A DNA stretch of 64,000 nucleotides from Schlesneria sp. DSM 10557 (GCF_041860085.1 NZ_CP124747.1:7003088-7067087), one strand, 5' to 3'. Positions 9,376 through 18,897 are shown, counted from the stretch's first letter. A program made the numbers and translations. Notes: generated by a model from the sequence alone, not told the origin.

Positions 9376-11337
9376 ATGTCCAATCCCATGCTCACGCAGA
9401 CTGCCGATACTTCAGAAGCGGAGGTTCCTCGGGGCGATCTGAAGGGGATGAGAAACTACATTGAGCGTGACGCTGTATCCGGGTTTCTCGTTTTTCTGAT
9501 CGCATTGCCACTCTGCCTTGGTATCTCGCTGGCGAGCGGTTTTCCGGCGATTGCGGGGGTCTTCACGGCGATTGTAGGGGCGATCGTCACACCGCTAATC
9601 AGCAATTCAGAACTGACGATCAAAGGACCGGCAGCCGGGCTGATTGTGATCGTGCTTGGTGCCGTCGCCGATTTCAGAGTCATCCTCGGTGACGCGCCCG
9701 ACGCAGGAACCCAGGCCTATCAAATGGCTCTGGCGGTAGGGCTCGTCGCCGGCTTAGTCCAGATTGCGTTTGGTGCTTTCCGCATGGGCTTTCTGGGGGA
9801 GTTCTTCCCGAGTTCGACCGTGCACGGAATGCTCGCGGCGATTGGCGTGATCATTATTTCCAAGCAGATACACATCGTTTTCGGGGTGATGGGACTCAAT
9901 GGGGAACCACTGCATCTGCTCGCAGAGATTCCCAAGTCAATCGTCCACATGAATCCTGAGGTTGCTTTGATTGGGTTGGTGAGTCTGGCGATTCTTTTTG
10001 GATGGCCGCTCATTCGCAACAAGCGAATTCGCCGGGTTCCCGCTCAAATTGTTGTGATCCTCGTCGCAATTCCGCTGGGGTATTTCTTCGATTTGTCCCA
10101 CGAGCATACCTACTCCCTGATGGGGCACAGTTTCAGCCTCAGCGAGCGGTTCCTTGTGAATGTTCCCAAGAATCTGCTGTCGGCGCTCGCCAGTCCGGAC
10201 TTTTCTGCCTTGAATCATCTGGTCGCGTGGAAGTGGGTGATCTTGTTCGCCTTGATTGGAAGTCTGGAATCGCTGCTGAGTGCGAAGGCAATTGATCTAT
10301 TGGACCCTTGGAAGCGAAAGACCAATTTCAACAAGGATCTGCTGGCGGTGGGATTGGCGAATGTTGTCGTCTCACTGATCGGGGGATTGCCGCTGATTTC
10401 GGAGATTGTTCGCAGCAAAGCCAACATCGACAACGGGGCGCAGACCCGTTTCGCCAATGTCTGGCACGGCGTGTTCCTGCTGGCCTTTTTGGCGCTTGTT
10501 CCTGGCTTGATCCACCAGATACCCCTGGCTGCTCTGGCCGCGATGCTCGTCTATACGGGTTTTCGCCTGGCTCACCCGCGGGAATTTCTGCATGTGTACC
10601 ACATTGGCAAAGAGCAGTTTCTCATTTTCGTCTGCACTCTTGTCGGCGTGCTCGCGACAGACCTGTTGATCGGAATTGCAATCGGCATCGCGGTGAAGTT
10701 AATTGTCCACTTGAGCAATGGCGTTCCCGTTCGTTCTCTCTTTAAGCCTTATCTGGATATTGAAGAGATCGGCGACCGGACCTACCTGGTCAGGGCTTAC
10801 GGTTCGGCCGTCTTCAGTAACTGGATTCCGTTCAAGCGACAGATTGAGGACATTGGTCTGGTGCGGCATAACAATTTGGTGATCGACCTTTCTGAGACGA
10901 AGCTGGTCGACAGCAGTGTGATGGAAAAACTGCATGCCCTGCAGCAGGAGTTCGAACAAGAGAAACTCAGTCTGACGATCTCTGGTCTGGATCTTCATCG
11001 TCAGCTCTCCGTTCATGAGTTTTCAACTCGTAAACGGGGGCTGCGCTCGATGCGACGACTGACAATTGTTGCTGATGCTCTGCTTCAGGAGCAACTCGTT
11101 ACCAAGTTCGTGGATCTTGGTGCGTCGGGTTACACGCTCATTCCCTGTGTCGGGGCGGGGCGGCGATTGCTCGCAGAGGCATCCTCACCGAACCCTGCGC
11201 TCGTTCGAATCGAGGTCATTGTCACGCGGTCCGTTTCGGAAGGACTGCTCGACTACCTGAGACGCGATATTTTCAATGAACATCATGTGACCGTGTGCGT
11301 CGAGAATGTCGATGTCATTAATCCGGATCAGTTCTGA
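9376..11337 (+). CDS. SulP anion transporter with STAS and C-terminal PII-like domain
   Basis: A SulP-family inner-membrane transporter of about 653 residues from ATG 9376. The frame is open back to GTG 9268, but conserved sequence begins near RNYIERDAVSGFLVF. Ten or more membrane segments carry SulP signatures such as ELTIKGPAAGLIVI and GGLPLISEIVRSKANI. A STAS domain follows (DLSETKLVDSSVME). The last 90 or so residues, starting MRRLTIVADALLQEQL and continuing GASGYTL...GAGRR...RIEVIV, have the beta-alpha-beta pattern of a PII/SbtB-like sensor. SulP proteins move sulfate or bicarbonate; the PII-like tail suggests allosteric control by a nucleotide or carbon signal, and makes bicarbonate uptake attractive, but this is inference. 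No carbonic anhydrase gene lies beside it. Confidence 0.88.
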   Translation: MSNPMLTQTADTSEAEVPRGDLKGMRNYIERDAVSGFLVFLIALPLCLGISLASGFPAIAGVFTAIVGAIVTPLISNSELTIKGPAAGLIVIVLGAVADFRVILGDAPDAGTQAYQMALAVGLVAGLVQIAFGAFRMGFLGEFFPSSTVHGMLAAIGVIIISKQIHIVFGVMGLNGEPLHLLAEIPKSIVHMNPEVALIGLVSLAILFGWPLIRNKRIRRVPAQIVVILVAIPLGYFFDLSHEHTYSLMGHSFSLSERFLVNVPKNLLSALASPDFSALNHLVAWKWVILFALIGSLESLLSAKAIDLLDPWKRKTNFNKDLLAVGLANVVVSLIGGLPLISEIVRSKANIDNGAQTRFANVWHGVFLLAFLALVPGLIHQIPLAALAAMLVYTGFRLAHPREFLHVYHIGKEQFLIFVCTLVGVLATDLLIGIAIGIAVKLIVHLSNGVPVRSLFKPYLDIEEIGDRTYLVRAYGSAVFSNWIPFKRQIEDIGLVRHNNLVIDLSETKLVDSSVMEKLHALQQEFEQEKLSLTISGLDLHRQLSVHEFSTRKRGLRSMRRLTIVADALLQEQLVTKFVDLGASGYTLIPCVGAGRRLLAEASSPNPALVRIEVIVTRSVSEGLLDYLRRDIFNEHHVTVCVENVDVINPDQF

Positions 11338-11437
11338 TTGAGGATATCCGGCTGGACGGGTCTACCGCGGAAGTCGCACGAACTGGCTTGGGTGGCTCGC
11401 GTGTGGTCAGTCGTTCTGAGGCCGATCCCACGCAAGC

Positions 11438-13336
11438 TTAGTCGTTTTCGAGTGCCGAATTGGTTGTTTCCTGGCTGATTCCCAGCAAGATTTGCAGTCC
11501 CATGACCACTCGATCTCGGTCGCACGCGTCTCTCCAGCGGTCTCTGAGCCGAATCGCCAACTCGGGATCACTCGCGATCAGGTTGTCGACTCCTCGCCTG
11601 AGCTGAGCATTGATCTGTCGCTCTCCTTTAATTCCCCAGACCATGACCTGTCGGTTGAGTTGCTGGGCCGATCGAATCATCTCGTCAGTGAGATGGTCGG
11701 CCCGAACACTGAGTGCATCCACATCAAAGCGGTTCACATCGCCGATCGACTGACCCACAATGATTCCCACTGGAATGCGAGGATGGAATTGACGCACCTG
11801 ATTAAGTGCCTCGTCACTGAGTGAAGTGATAATGCAGTGCGACTCGAAGCCCTCTTCACGAACGATGCGCGTTACCGCTTCAGCGAGTTCTGCAGAGGGG
11901 CCGAATACCTTGAGCTCGATGTTGACTCGAATTTTGTCGCGGCAAAGTCTCAGTGCCTCCGTAAGCGTCGGGACACGGGTTTGGGCGAACTCTTCAGAGA
12001 ACCAGCGTCCGACATCCAATTTCTGAACTTCTTCAAATGTAATTTGACTCAGTCGGCGTGAGTCACCTGCCACTCGTCGCAAATCGCGATCGTGCAGCAA
12101 TACGACAACTCCGTCTTTCGTTTGATGAACATCGATCTCGGTGTAGTCAGCACCAATGTCGATGGCCCGCTGAATCGCCGCCAGAGTATTCTCCGGAGCA
12201 TGCGCGGCAGAGCCTCGATGTGCGGTCACAAGTACTGTGCCGCGAGTCGCGACCCGTTCCGCGAGAAGAATCCAGAATCCGACGGGTACGAGAATGGTCA
12301 CAGTTACCGTCACTGCCGCGGCAATCCGGACCCGGGTTGCAGTGAAGCGTTCGACGGCGTGATCAGGAGATCGCGATGCTGCTGATGAAGCGATCTCCCG
12401 AAGCGGATGATCAGAACCACTTATGTCATGGTAGACGCGGTGAATCAGTAATGAAATTGCCGAATTGGAGAGGAATGAGGCGAAGCCGATCAATCCTGAC
12501 TGCACGATCAGTAGTGAAGCCAGAAGTGGCACCGAGTCTTGACCAAGGCGAGCCAAAAGCATCTCGGCACAATACTGGAAGCCGGCGGTGAGTATCGCTC
12601 CGAGTCCAAAACTCATACCACCCCAGCAGAGCAGTAGCAGTGCGATCCGGGACCGAGCACCGCGCACCCGTTGGCGACTGGCAGCAAGTGCTGATCGGGC
12701 AGGCAGGGTCTCAAAAAGGACAATCGGCAGGGCGAGCAACCATTCGACAAGCAGGAACGCTCCGCACACCGTCATTGTTGCCAGCAGTATCGTGCCCGCA
12801 ATTGCGGCTTGCCAGAATGCAGCGGGGCGGACTGTGAGATAATAGTAAATGTCATGCTGCGTCAGGAGCACGAGATAGGTTAGATATGCGGACGCCAGGA
12901 GGGGGGCGGCCAACAGGGTCAGCACACTTAATTTGAGCAGTCCCAGTCTACTGATTCGCCAGAACGAACTCATCAGGGGCGTCAGACGGTCGTGTCCCCC
13001 TTCGAGAGGCGCAGACTGGGGCCGGTGCCGCATTCCGATGACGACGAGCATTCCTGCTTGTTCCAGCAGAATCAAAACGGCAGTGGTCGCACTCAAGGTG
13101 ACAGCGTAGGCAGCACCCAGTGGAGACAGCAAAAAATTGAAGATGTCCTGATTGCTGACGGCGACTCGTCCCGCTTTGAAGAGCAGGAACGAGAGTGCCA
13201 TCGCGATCAGTGGAACGATCAGCCAGGCCCGGACCAACTGAAAGAGAACATCAAAAATCAAAAGTTCTCGCCAGAGCTGACGAAAATCCTGGATGAGCCC
13301 TTTGAGTACAGTGACGGGATCAAGAGATGGGTTCAT
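11438..13336 (-). CDS. Membrane-anchored glycerophosphodiester phosphodiesterase
   Basis: A 632-residue protein. Residues about 20-360 form a multi-pass membrane domain of the kind found before GDPD domains (GPDPase_memb). Residues about 368-610 are a GDPD TIM-barrel with HRG (373-375), PENT (Glu382), TEID (Glu400, Asp402) and LLHD (His415), which are the metal and catalytic residues. The enzyme hydrolyses glycerophosphodiesters to glycerol-3-phosphate and an alcohol, and may act on lipid-derived or teichoic-like substrates at the membrane. It is convergent with sulP and shares the strand of the acyltransferase gene 321 bp upstream. Length and architecture are normal for the fused family. Confidence 0.92.
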   Translation of the reverse strand: MNPSLDPVTVLKGLIQDFRQLWRELLIFDVLFQLVRAWLIVPLIAMALSFLLFKAGRVAVSNQDIFNFLLSPLGAAYAVTLSATTAVLILLEQAGMLVVIGMRHRPQSAPLEGGHDRLTPLMSSFWRISRLGLLKLSVLTLLAAPLLASAYLTYLVLLTQHDIYYYLTVRPAAFWQAAIAGTILLATMTVCGAFLLVEWLLALPIVLFETLPARSALAASRQRVRGARSRIALLLLCWGGMSFGLGAILTAGFQYCAEMLLARLGQDSVPLLASLLIVQSGLIGFASFLSNSAISLLIHRVYHDISGSDHPLREIASSAASRSPDHAVERFTATRVRIAAAVTVTVTILVPVGFWILLAERVATRGTVLVTAHRGSAAHAPENTLAAIQRAIDIGADYTEIDVHQTKDGVVVLLHDRDLRRVAGDSRRLSQITFEEVQKLDVGRWFSEEFAQTRVPTLTEALRLCRDKIRVNIELKVFGPSAELAEAVTRIVREEGFESHCIITSLSDEALNQVRQFHPRIPVGIIVGQSIGDVNRFDVDALSVRADHLTDEMIRSAQQLNRQVMVWGIKGERQINAQLRRGVDNLIASDPELAIRLRDRWRDACDRDRVVMGLQILLGISQETTNSALEND

Positions 13337-13657
13337 AAATGGAAGGCATCGCTGGCGGGTCGAAACGATCAGACAAACAGGATGTCGTCATCGGAGCGAT
13401 TACTCAGAATCACAGGCAAGAGATTACAGCGCAGCGCTCAAATCAGCATCCATGATTGCAGAGATCTCCGCAGCAAGACGATGTGGCGGAGTCGAGTGGA
13501 TGCGAAGGCCTGCTATTGAGTACCAGTCGAGCGACGGCAGTTCCGGACGACAGTTCCGGTAGTGTTGCAGAGGCCACCTCGCCGCACGCGAACTGCTCCA
13601 TTCAAGATTCCGTGCTGCTCCTCAGGATGCGGGCAACCCGGCGGAGCGAGGCGAACA
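13337..13657. other. Intergenic gap
   Basis: Between the GDPD start and the acyltransferase stop I see no gene. The only repeat is a short imperfect duplication of CAGTTCCGG at about 13540-13560. Confidence 0.3.
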
Positions 13658-15040
13658 TTAGTCGGGACTCTGGGTCAGCGTCGGGCGGGAATACAGGGGG
13701 CTCTCAATAGTCTGGACGCGCGGCGTCCGGAAATGAACTGTTGGCAGCGCCGAAACGGCGTCGTCCAGTTCAAAATCCAGTGCCGACTTCGCGCCCTGAG
13801 CTTTAGCGGGGGCAGTTCGTGGTCGCGAGTTGGGACCCCAACGACCTTCGAGAAATTCTCCCAGCCAGCGATTTCGGACGAAGGCCTGATACGTCAGAAG
13901 AGACAGCCCGACTGCGATGGTTCCCACAATCACAAACTTGCCCAACGCGGGAACACCGGTTCGAGCGATCGCGATCTGTGTCAATCCTACGAACGGCAGA
14001 TGAATGATATAAACCCAGAAGGAGGCATCGGCCAGATACTTCATGCCGACGTTGTCGCCGAGCCTGGATTTCAGAAATAACGCGAAGAGGCCATGGGCGG
14101 ACAGAGAAGCAAAGATCGCGAGCAGGCCGGCCAGCAGCACACGTTGCACCCCGACGAGAGGCTGTTCCACGTGCTGGTGAATCAGCGGCAAAACTCCCAA
14201 AAACGTGACCCCTGCGAGAGTCAGATAGAGCAGACTATGGCGGTCATTGGTGCTGCGAGTGCGCCACATGGTCACTCCGGCAGCGAAGTAGATTGCGTAG
14301 TAAGCCAGCTTCGAGCCAACGGGAATAAATGTCTGGTAGAAACCCAGGACAATCCGGGGATCCAGGTAAAGAATAATCGCGGCCGGGACGACGGGAATCA
14401 TCGGCTTCCACACCGACGAGAGAATGACATCGACTCCGGTGAGGTCGTCAGCAGCGGTTTTTGTCAGGGATGGGAGCCTCGAAACCGATCGTTTGACCAG
14501 CCACGACGCACCCCCCATCAGCAGGCAGTAGATGTACAAGTAATGCAGAAACCAGAAATGTCCAAAACCGTAGAGCTCTGCTTCGAGTTCCTTGGGGATC
14601 CCGCTTCTCCAGATAAAGATCGTGCGAGGAGCGTACAATCCATCGGCGATCCAACCCATCGACCAGATCAGCAGACACGTGGGCAAAATAAAGGTGCCGG
14701 AGGCCACCTGTGTGACCATCAGTCTTTTCGTACGACTTTCAACAAACTGTTTTTCGCCACGGGACAGAAGTGGCCCGACCGAAAAGTAGCCCGCCAGCAG
14801 GAAGAAGAGGGGCATCAGAAAGCATTCCGTACACCACGTCAGCACATCGACAAAGTCACTTGGATGGGCATCCCGAGCTGGCCAGACCAAGTAGGCCATG
14901 GGGTTTGTCATGTAGGGAATGCCGGCGTGAAGCAGCACCACAAAAACCGCTGCAATCCCCCGTAGCGCATCCAGTCCGGACTGACGCTGAGGAGCAGAGG
15001 ACGTGCAGGGAGGGGGCGCGCTAGGGGACTCGGGTGGCAT
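13658..15040 (-). CDS. Acyltransferase 3 family membrane protein
   Basis: A 460-residue protein of the acyltransferase-3/OpgC-like family. The opening RQSGLDALRGIAAVFVVLLH is the family signature, with the Arg and His thought to be involved in acyl transfer. About ten membrane segments follow, including FFLLAGYFS, FWFLHYLYIYCLL and DASFWVYIIHLPFVG. Such enzymes O-acylate or succinylate polysaccharides, glucans or lipids at the cytoplasmic membrane. The C-terminal 60 residues are hydrophilic and not family-like. The start is ATG 15040 after a short Pro/Ser-rich leader. Its substrate cannot be told from the neighbours, although an exopolysaccharide block lies 6 kb to the left. Confidence 0.88.
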   Translation of the reverse strand: MPPESPSAPPPCTSSAPQRQSGLDALRGIAAVFVVLLHAGIPYMTNPMAYLVWPARDAHPSDFVDVLTWCTECFLMPLFFLLAGYFSVGPLLSRGEKQFVESRTKRLMVTQVASGTFILPTCLLIWSMGWIADGLYAPRTIFIWRSGIPKELEAELYGFGHFWFLHYLYIYCLLMGGASWLVKRSVSRLPSLTKTAADDLTGVDVILSSVWKPMIPVVPAAIILYLDPRIVLGFYQTFIPVGSKLAYYAIYFAAGVTMWRTRSTNDRHSLLYLTLAGVTFLGVLPLIHQHVEQPLVGVQRVLLAGLLAIFASLSAHGLFALFLKSRLGDNVGMKYLADASFWVYIIHLPFVGLTQIAIARTGVPALGKFVIVGTIAVGLSLLTYQAFVRNRWLGEFLEGRWGPNSRPRTAPAKAQGAKSALDFELDDAVSALPTVHFRTPRVQTIESPLYSRPTLTQSPD

Positions 15041-15554
15041 AAGCGGGCCTCGCGGGATTTTCGGGGCTTGCTGTGTTGACTTGAAGCTAACCGTCAGGGG
15101 CGCTGAGGTCAGTCATCGCAAAGTGCGTGAGCTCGAGATGTGTATGGATTGTCGATGCACTTCACAGCAATCAGTTAAAGAATACATTTCTATCCTGGTG
15201 AGCTTTTTGTCTCACTTCCTGCTGAGTGCAGCATCGGGCCGAACAATCACGTTCCACAAACGGATTCTCTACCGGGATGCTGCGAATCAGATCGTGCAGG
15301 AGTTCGACCGGCCCGAATCTCAACGCGACGAAGTTCGAGATCGACTGTCACGTTGCTGGGGGTGAATGAATTCCACCACGGAATCCACTAGACCTTAAAA
15401 ATTTGTAATCAACTACTGACAGTTGTTGCAGAATTGAGGGCGAGATATGTCCAAGCGGTTTGTTCTGAGGAAGCAGAGTGATCGTATGCACCGTAGTATC
15501 GGTGCAGATGATCCTACTGCTGCAGACGCGATCAACTGAAGGCCAGGTCCGGAT
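15041..15554. other. Intergenic gap
   Basis: No convincing gene. A 30-codon frame (15447-15539, MSKRFVLRKQ) has a weak GAGGGCG before its ATG, but nothing else supports it. The acyltransferase promoter should lie at the left side of the gap. Confidence 0.3.
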
Positions 15555-15941
15555 TCACCGCGTCAACCGTTCGTCAGTCCACTCTCCGAAATAATTGAAT
15601 CCGCGTCCACCATGTTCCTCTGCAACCTTCGCCACGAGGAGGGCCTGTTCCCGATCTTCTACTGCCACTACCAGGATGACGTCACCGTGTTCAAGGGCTA
15701 GGACCCCGTCTTTAAGCATCTTTTCAACGGCTTCTCCCCACAGAGATCCTTTCATCATTCGAGTAAACAGCTCTGTCCCTGTCGGGCCGCTCAACACCAG
15801 GATGCCCGAGCCGGATATCCCCGCCATGATCAGCTGCTCCACAACGACGTCGCACACGTCTTCAGAGGAAAGGAACCCTATCGTGTGTCCTTTGGGGTCG
15901 GGCATTTCCTGATCAAAATCTTTGAGTGGTGCAACCAACAT
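15555..15941 (-). CDS. Conserved hypothetical protein of stress cluster
   Basis: A 128-residue soluble protein, MLVAPLKDFDQEMPDP..., ending FNYFGEWTDERLTR. The start is fixed at ATG 15941 by AAGGAG seven bases upstream; the frame is open for 28 more codons but without such a site. It reads as alternating beta strands and helices, with a glycine-rich GISGSGILVLSGPTG loop and a second half GDVILVVAVEDREQALLVAK, which recalls YflT-like or ferredoxin-fold stress proteins. I do not recognise the family. It is the last gene of the leftward stress cluster, and its leader (AAGGAGCTAG) matches that of the BON lipoprotein gene. Confidence 0.7.
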   Translation of the reverse strand: MLVAPLKDFDQEMPDPKGHTIGFLSSEDVCDVVVEQLIMAGISGSGILVLSGPTGTELFTRMMKGSLWGEAVEKMLKDGVLALEHGDVILVVAVEDREQALLVAKVAEEHGGRGFNYFGEWTDERLTR

Positions 15942-16131
15942 GACTAGCTCCTTAAAAAAGGGACACAACGTCTGTAGGGACAATCCGAGGGGGGCTCTGT
16001 TAACGCTTTGGAAAAATTCGGGCAAAGCCTGAGGCGAACTGCGATGCGAGCGACCAGGGCCAAGGACTCCAGTCGCTCGCGATCGCTGTCCAAATGAACT
16101 TCAGACTCGAGGACAGAAACTCACCAAACCA

Positions 16132-16620
16132 TCAGATGGCTTCGCTGTTGATTGTCGACTCGGCCAGTTCCGTCAGCTTCTTGTTCGCGGCCCCTTCTTC
16201 ATCGAGCGTTTGCTGCAAGAGGTCGGCAGCGTCATCGAAGCCGAGGATGTGAGCGAACGTACGGACACAGCCGTAACCGGCCATTTCATAATGTTCGACA
16301 CGCTGGGCAGCAGTAATCAGAGCCGCGTCCATGACAGAGGGATCCGCATTTTCGGACATCACCTCAGATCCTTCTTCGATTAAACCCTTCATCGCCTTGC
16401 AGGTTTTCCCCTTGGGGCTCAGCTCCAGTTCCTTGAAAATGGTTTCCAGTCTCTCGATCTGGACCTTCGTTTCTTCAAGATGATCGAGAAACGACTGAGC
16501 CAAATCGGGATCGGAAGCAGCCTTAGCCATTTTTGGAAGGGCTTTCAGCAACTGGTTTTCTGCGTTGTAGAGATCCTTCAATTCGGCTACGTAGAGGTCT
16601 TGGAGGGTCGCGAGTTTCAT
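16132..16620 (-). CDS. Ferritin-like DUF892 protein (YciE/YciF family)
   Basis: A 162-residue four-helix protein. The opening LQDLYVAELKDLYNAENQLLKALPKM is typical of DUF892, and the later DHLEETKVQIERLE, QRVEHYEMAGYG and TLDEEGAANKKL carry the Glu/His pattern of a ferritin-like di-iron site. Members are induced in osmotic, oxidative and envelope stress; their chemistry is unsettled. GAAGGA precedes the ATG. It sits between the YflT-like gene and the small hypothetical gene on the same strand, which fits a stress regulon. A GC hairpin (16653-16684) lies in the upstream gap. Confidence 0.9.
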   Translation of the reverse strand: MKLATLQDLYVAELKDLYNAENQLLKALPKMAKAASDPDLAQSFLDHLEETKVQIERLETIFKELELSPKGKTCKAMKGLIEEGSEVMSENADPSVMDAALITAAQRVEHYEMAGYGCVRTFAHILGFDDAADLLQQTLDEEGAANKKLTELAESTINSEAI

Positions 16621-16652
16621 GATTGTCCTTCAAATATGAGGGTTAAAGATTT

Positions 16653-16684
16653 CTTGCCCGCTCGGACGAAGTGAGACGGGCAAG
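16653..16684 (-). terminator. Hairpin between YflT-like and DUF892 genes
   Basis: Stem CTTGCCCG/CGGGCAAG of 8 bp with a 16-nt loop, followed on the minus strand by AAATCTTT. It may be a weak terminator or a processing site inside the stress cluster. Confidence 0.4.
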
Positions 16685-16735
16685 GATTCGGCTCCGCCGG
16701 CTCGTCTGGCCTCCAAGCCGCAATGAAGGGTGATC

Positions 16736-17263
16736 TCAGTAGCGGGAGTTGCCGGTGACGACTTCACCTGACACGGTAACGTCGCGCCCTCCAGCCTGTT
16801 CGATGACATGGCGAGCTCGGTTGAGCTCTTCATAGTCTTCAGAATGGACGGAAATCAGATAATCTCCCGACTTGACGGCTTCCTCGAATCGTGCGGCGTC
16901 GTTTTCCGAAACACCCATCCCGATCAAAGCACCGGTAATTCCACCGACGGTCCCCCCAACGGCAGCACCGCTGAGTGCAGCCATGATTGGACCGGCCGCA
17001 ATAAAGGCTCCCAGCCCCGGAATGGCGAGCGTTCCGATACCAGCCAGCCACCCCAGTGTTCCGCCTAGCAGCAGGCCGGTTCCGGCCCCTGCCATCGCCC
17101 CCTCGGGAGCGTTCGTGTCGTGTCGATCTGCGAACTCGCGGGTGGCGGTCTTGTCCGCAGTGACGACCGAAATATCGTTATTTGAAAACCCTGCCGCTTT
17201 CAGGTTGCGGATGATTGTGTCGGCCTGATTGGCCGATGCGGTACAGAAAATGGAAGTTGACAT
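16736..17263 (-). CDS. YflT-like / low-temperature-induced stress protein
   Basis: A 175-residue protein with three parts. The N-terminal alpha/beta domain opens ASANQADTIIRNLKAAGF and continues with DISVVTAD, as in general stress protein 17M/YflT. A long glycine/alanine-rich hydrophobic stretch (about 58-118) with GxxxG spacing would form a membrane hairpin. A C-terminal domain, GDYLISVHSEDYEELNRARHVIEQAGG, ends the protein. Such proteins are general-stress factors of unknown biochemistry. It is encoded between the BON lipoprotein and the DUF892 protein on the same strand. The ribosome site AGGTATTAGA is only moderate. Confidence 0.8.
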   Translation of the reverse strand: MSTSIFCTASANQADTIIRNLKAAGFSNNDISVVTADKTATREFADRHDTNAPEGAMAGAGTGLLLGGTLGWLAGIGTLAIPGLGAFIAAGPIMAALSGAAVGGTVGGITGALIGMGVSENDAARFEEAVKSGDYLISVHSEDYEELNRARHVIEQAGGRDVTVSGEVVTGNSRY

Positions 17264-17322
17264 TCTAATACCTGACTTTCTGTTCGAATAATTCGTTTTG
17301 CCAAGACACCGTGTGTAGGGCT

Positions 17323-17781
17323 TTAGTTGGTGACAATTTCCAGCTGGCTGTCCACCTTGTCGGCGCCAGCGACCTCAGCAGCAATCTTTTCCACTGCATC
17401 CTTTTCTGCCTGGGATTCGACGCGGCCCCGCAGGCTGACCTGACCCGCCTGGGTCGTGATCATCACGTTGTGGGCCTTCGAAGACAGGTCGGAATTGACG
17501 ATCCGCTTGCGGATGTCTGCAGTGGTGTTGATGTCGCGCTGGTTTTCATCCTGATCGAATGGCGTCTTGTCATTGAGGCTCGTGCCAGGAGTGGCAGGGG
17601 TGGTGGAACTTGACCGGTCAGCGGGGTCACGCGTACTTTCCGGCAGAGCGGGACGATTTGCTGTCACGGTAGTTGATGGTTCGTTGGTCTGCGTCGTGCG
17701 TGATGAATCGTCCATTCCGCAACCGACGGCGAACCCACCCAGGCTTCCTAAGAAAATTAGTGCCCACTTCTTCGTAATCAT
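17323..17781 (-). CDS. BON-domain lipoprotein
   Basis: A 152-residue protein. The signal peptide MITKKWALIFLGSLGGFAVGC ends in a lipobox, so Cys21 would be lipidated. A Ser/Thr/Pro-rich linker (about 25-80) follows, then one BON domain: ADIRKRIVNSDL..., ITTQAGQVSLRGRVESQ, AGADKVDSQLEIV. BON domains bind membranes and occur in osmotic-stress proteins such as OsmY. AAGGAG stands 7 bases before ATG 17781. It is the first of four small genes read leftward that look like a stress group. Confidence 0.9.
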   Translation of the reverse strand: MITKKWALIFLGSLGGFAVGCGMDDSSRTTQTNEPSTTVTANRPALPESTRDPADRSSSTTPATPGTSLNDKTPFDQDENQRDINTTADIRKRIVNSDLSSKAHNVMITTQAGQVSLRGRVESQAEKDAVEKIAAEVAGADKVDSQLEIVTN

Positions 17782-18327
17782 TGCTAGCTCCTTGTTAGTT
17801 CGGTTTTCGCCTATTCAGACATGGAGTGGATCGAACCACTGCTGGAGGAAGTGTGTCGCAAATGGTAGGCCAGTCGCCTGAAGTTGAGCTCAATTCTCAG
17901 AGAAGTCTTAGGGTTCTGGACCCTTATTGACGAGCCAGTAGGCAACTAAGAATCCAGAGTAAACGATTCTGCTGAAGAGGATTCGCTACCTGGCACAATC
18001 AGGCAGCGAATGAATTAATGCAGTGAAAAAACATGGCGCCACGGTTTGGTGTCACGCGAATTCCGTCTCAGCCCTGAGTCAGGTGATTGGCAGATCGTCG
18101 TGCAAAGATGAATGAATGTGACTTGGTTTCGACCATGAAACCAGCGTCGCGATCACGACGTTTCCTGGATGGTAGATGGCGTGCTGCTCAGAAAAAGACC
18201 TGGCGCTGCCGGAAGTCGGTATGAGGTAGAGAGAGTGTGCGTTGGCTGCTGGGGCGCTCGGAGAAGATGCCGTCGTGACTCGTGCTCAGCCGCAGCCTGG
18301 GGAGAAGAGGGCCAATAGACCCGAAAG
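17782..18327. other. Promoter-bearing gap upstream of stress cluster
   Basis: I find no gene in these 546 bp. The promoter of the leftward stress genes should be here, but I could not identify a confident -35/-10 pair or a sigma-54 or ECF motif. Confidence 0.3.
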
Positions 18328-18897
18328 TCAGTTACGAAAATCCGGGGGACTTCGCCGGGCCTGGATCCGGGTAGCAACAGACTTCTGTTCAGGTGATGAA
18401 GTGATCCGAATCTGCATTCCTGCTTTGAGGTCTTCCCGCTTCACTGTCAGACCCTCCAAGGTGACAACCAGCGAGGCACCAAATGTATACGTCGAGATTT
18501 CGCCGTTGATATCGAGCAGGCTGATCTGCTGATCGGTAAGACTTGCCAGCTTCCCGTCCTGTGTATTGGCGAAGGCTTGTTGCTTATCGAGCGCCTCGAT
18601 TTCGATGGCGACTTGTTTATCTGATTTGAGTGTCGTTACGCGGATCTTCATTCCATTTTTAAGATCACTCACGGTGCAGTCTGAGCCGTCGCACGACACT
18701 TTGAGTTCCAGAGATAGAAGCAGAGATCGCTCCTTTCCCTTGGTGTCAGTCATTTGGAGTTTGTGGTCAGCATGCCGGATGAAGGTCCCGACAATCGTTG
18801 AATCTCCAGCAGCGTTCGCCTGAGCCGAGGCCTCACAACACAAGAGAAACATCGCGAAGAGCAACGCACTCGCGAAAGTTTTCGTTTCTGCAAACAT
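18328..18897 (-). CDS. Secreted protein with duplicated beta domain
   Basis: A 189-residue protein with a signal peptide (cleavage after about ASAQA, residue 27). The mature part contains two similar units, each ending in a conserved phrase: VSDLKNGMKIRVTTLKSDKQVAIEI and KREDLKAGMQIRITSSPEQKSVATRI. This suggests an internal duplication of a small beta-rich domain. AGGAGG sits 9 bases before ATG 18897. Similar short secreted proteins are common in planctomycetes; function is unknown. It is separated from the stress cluster by 546 bp and may have its own promoter. Confidence 0.75.
   Translation of the reverse strand: MFAETKTFASALLFAMFLLCCEASAQANAAGDSTIVGTFIRHADHKLQMTDTKGKERSLLLSLELKVSCDGSDCTVSDLKNGMKIRVTTLKSDKQVAIEIEALDKQQAFANTQDGKLASLTDQQISLLDINGEISTYTFGASLVVTLEGLTVKREDLKAGMQIRITSSPEQKSVATRIQARRSPPDFRN

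Noticed and set aside
14093..14965. 290-codon plus-strand frame over the acyltransferase gene
   Set aside because: It is antisense to the acyltransferase-3 gene; very rich in Gln, Arg and His, typical of an antisense shadow.
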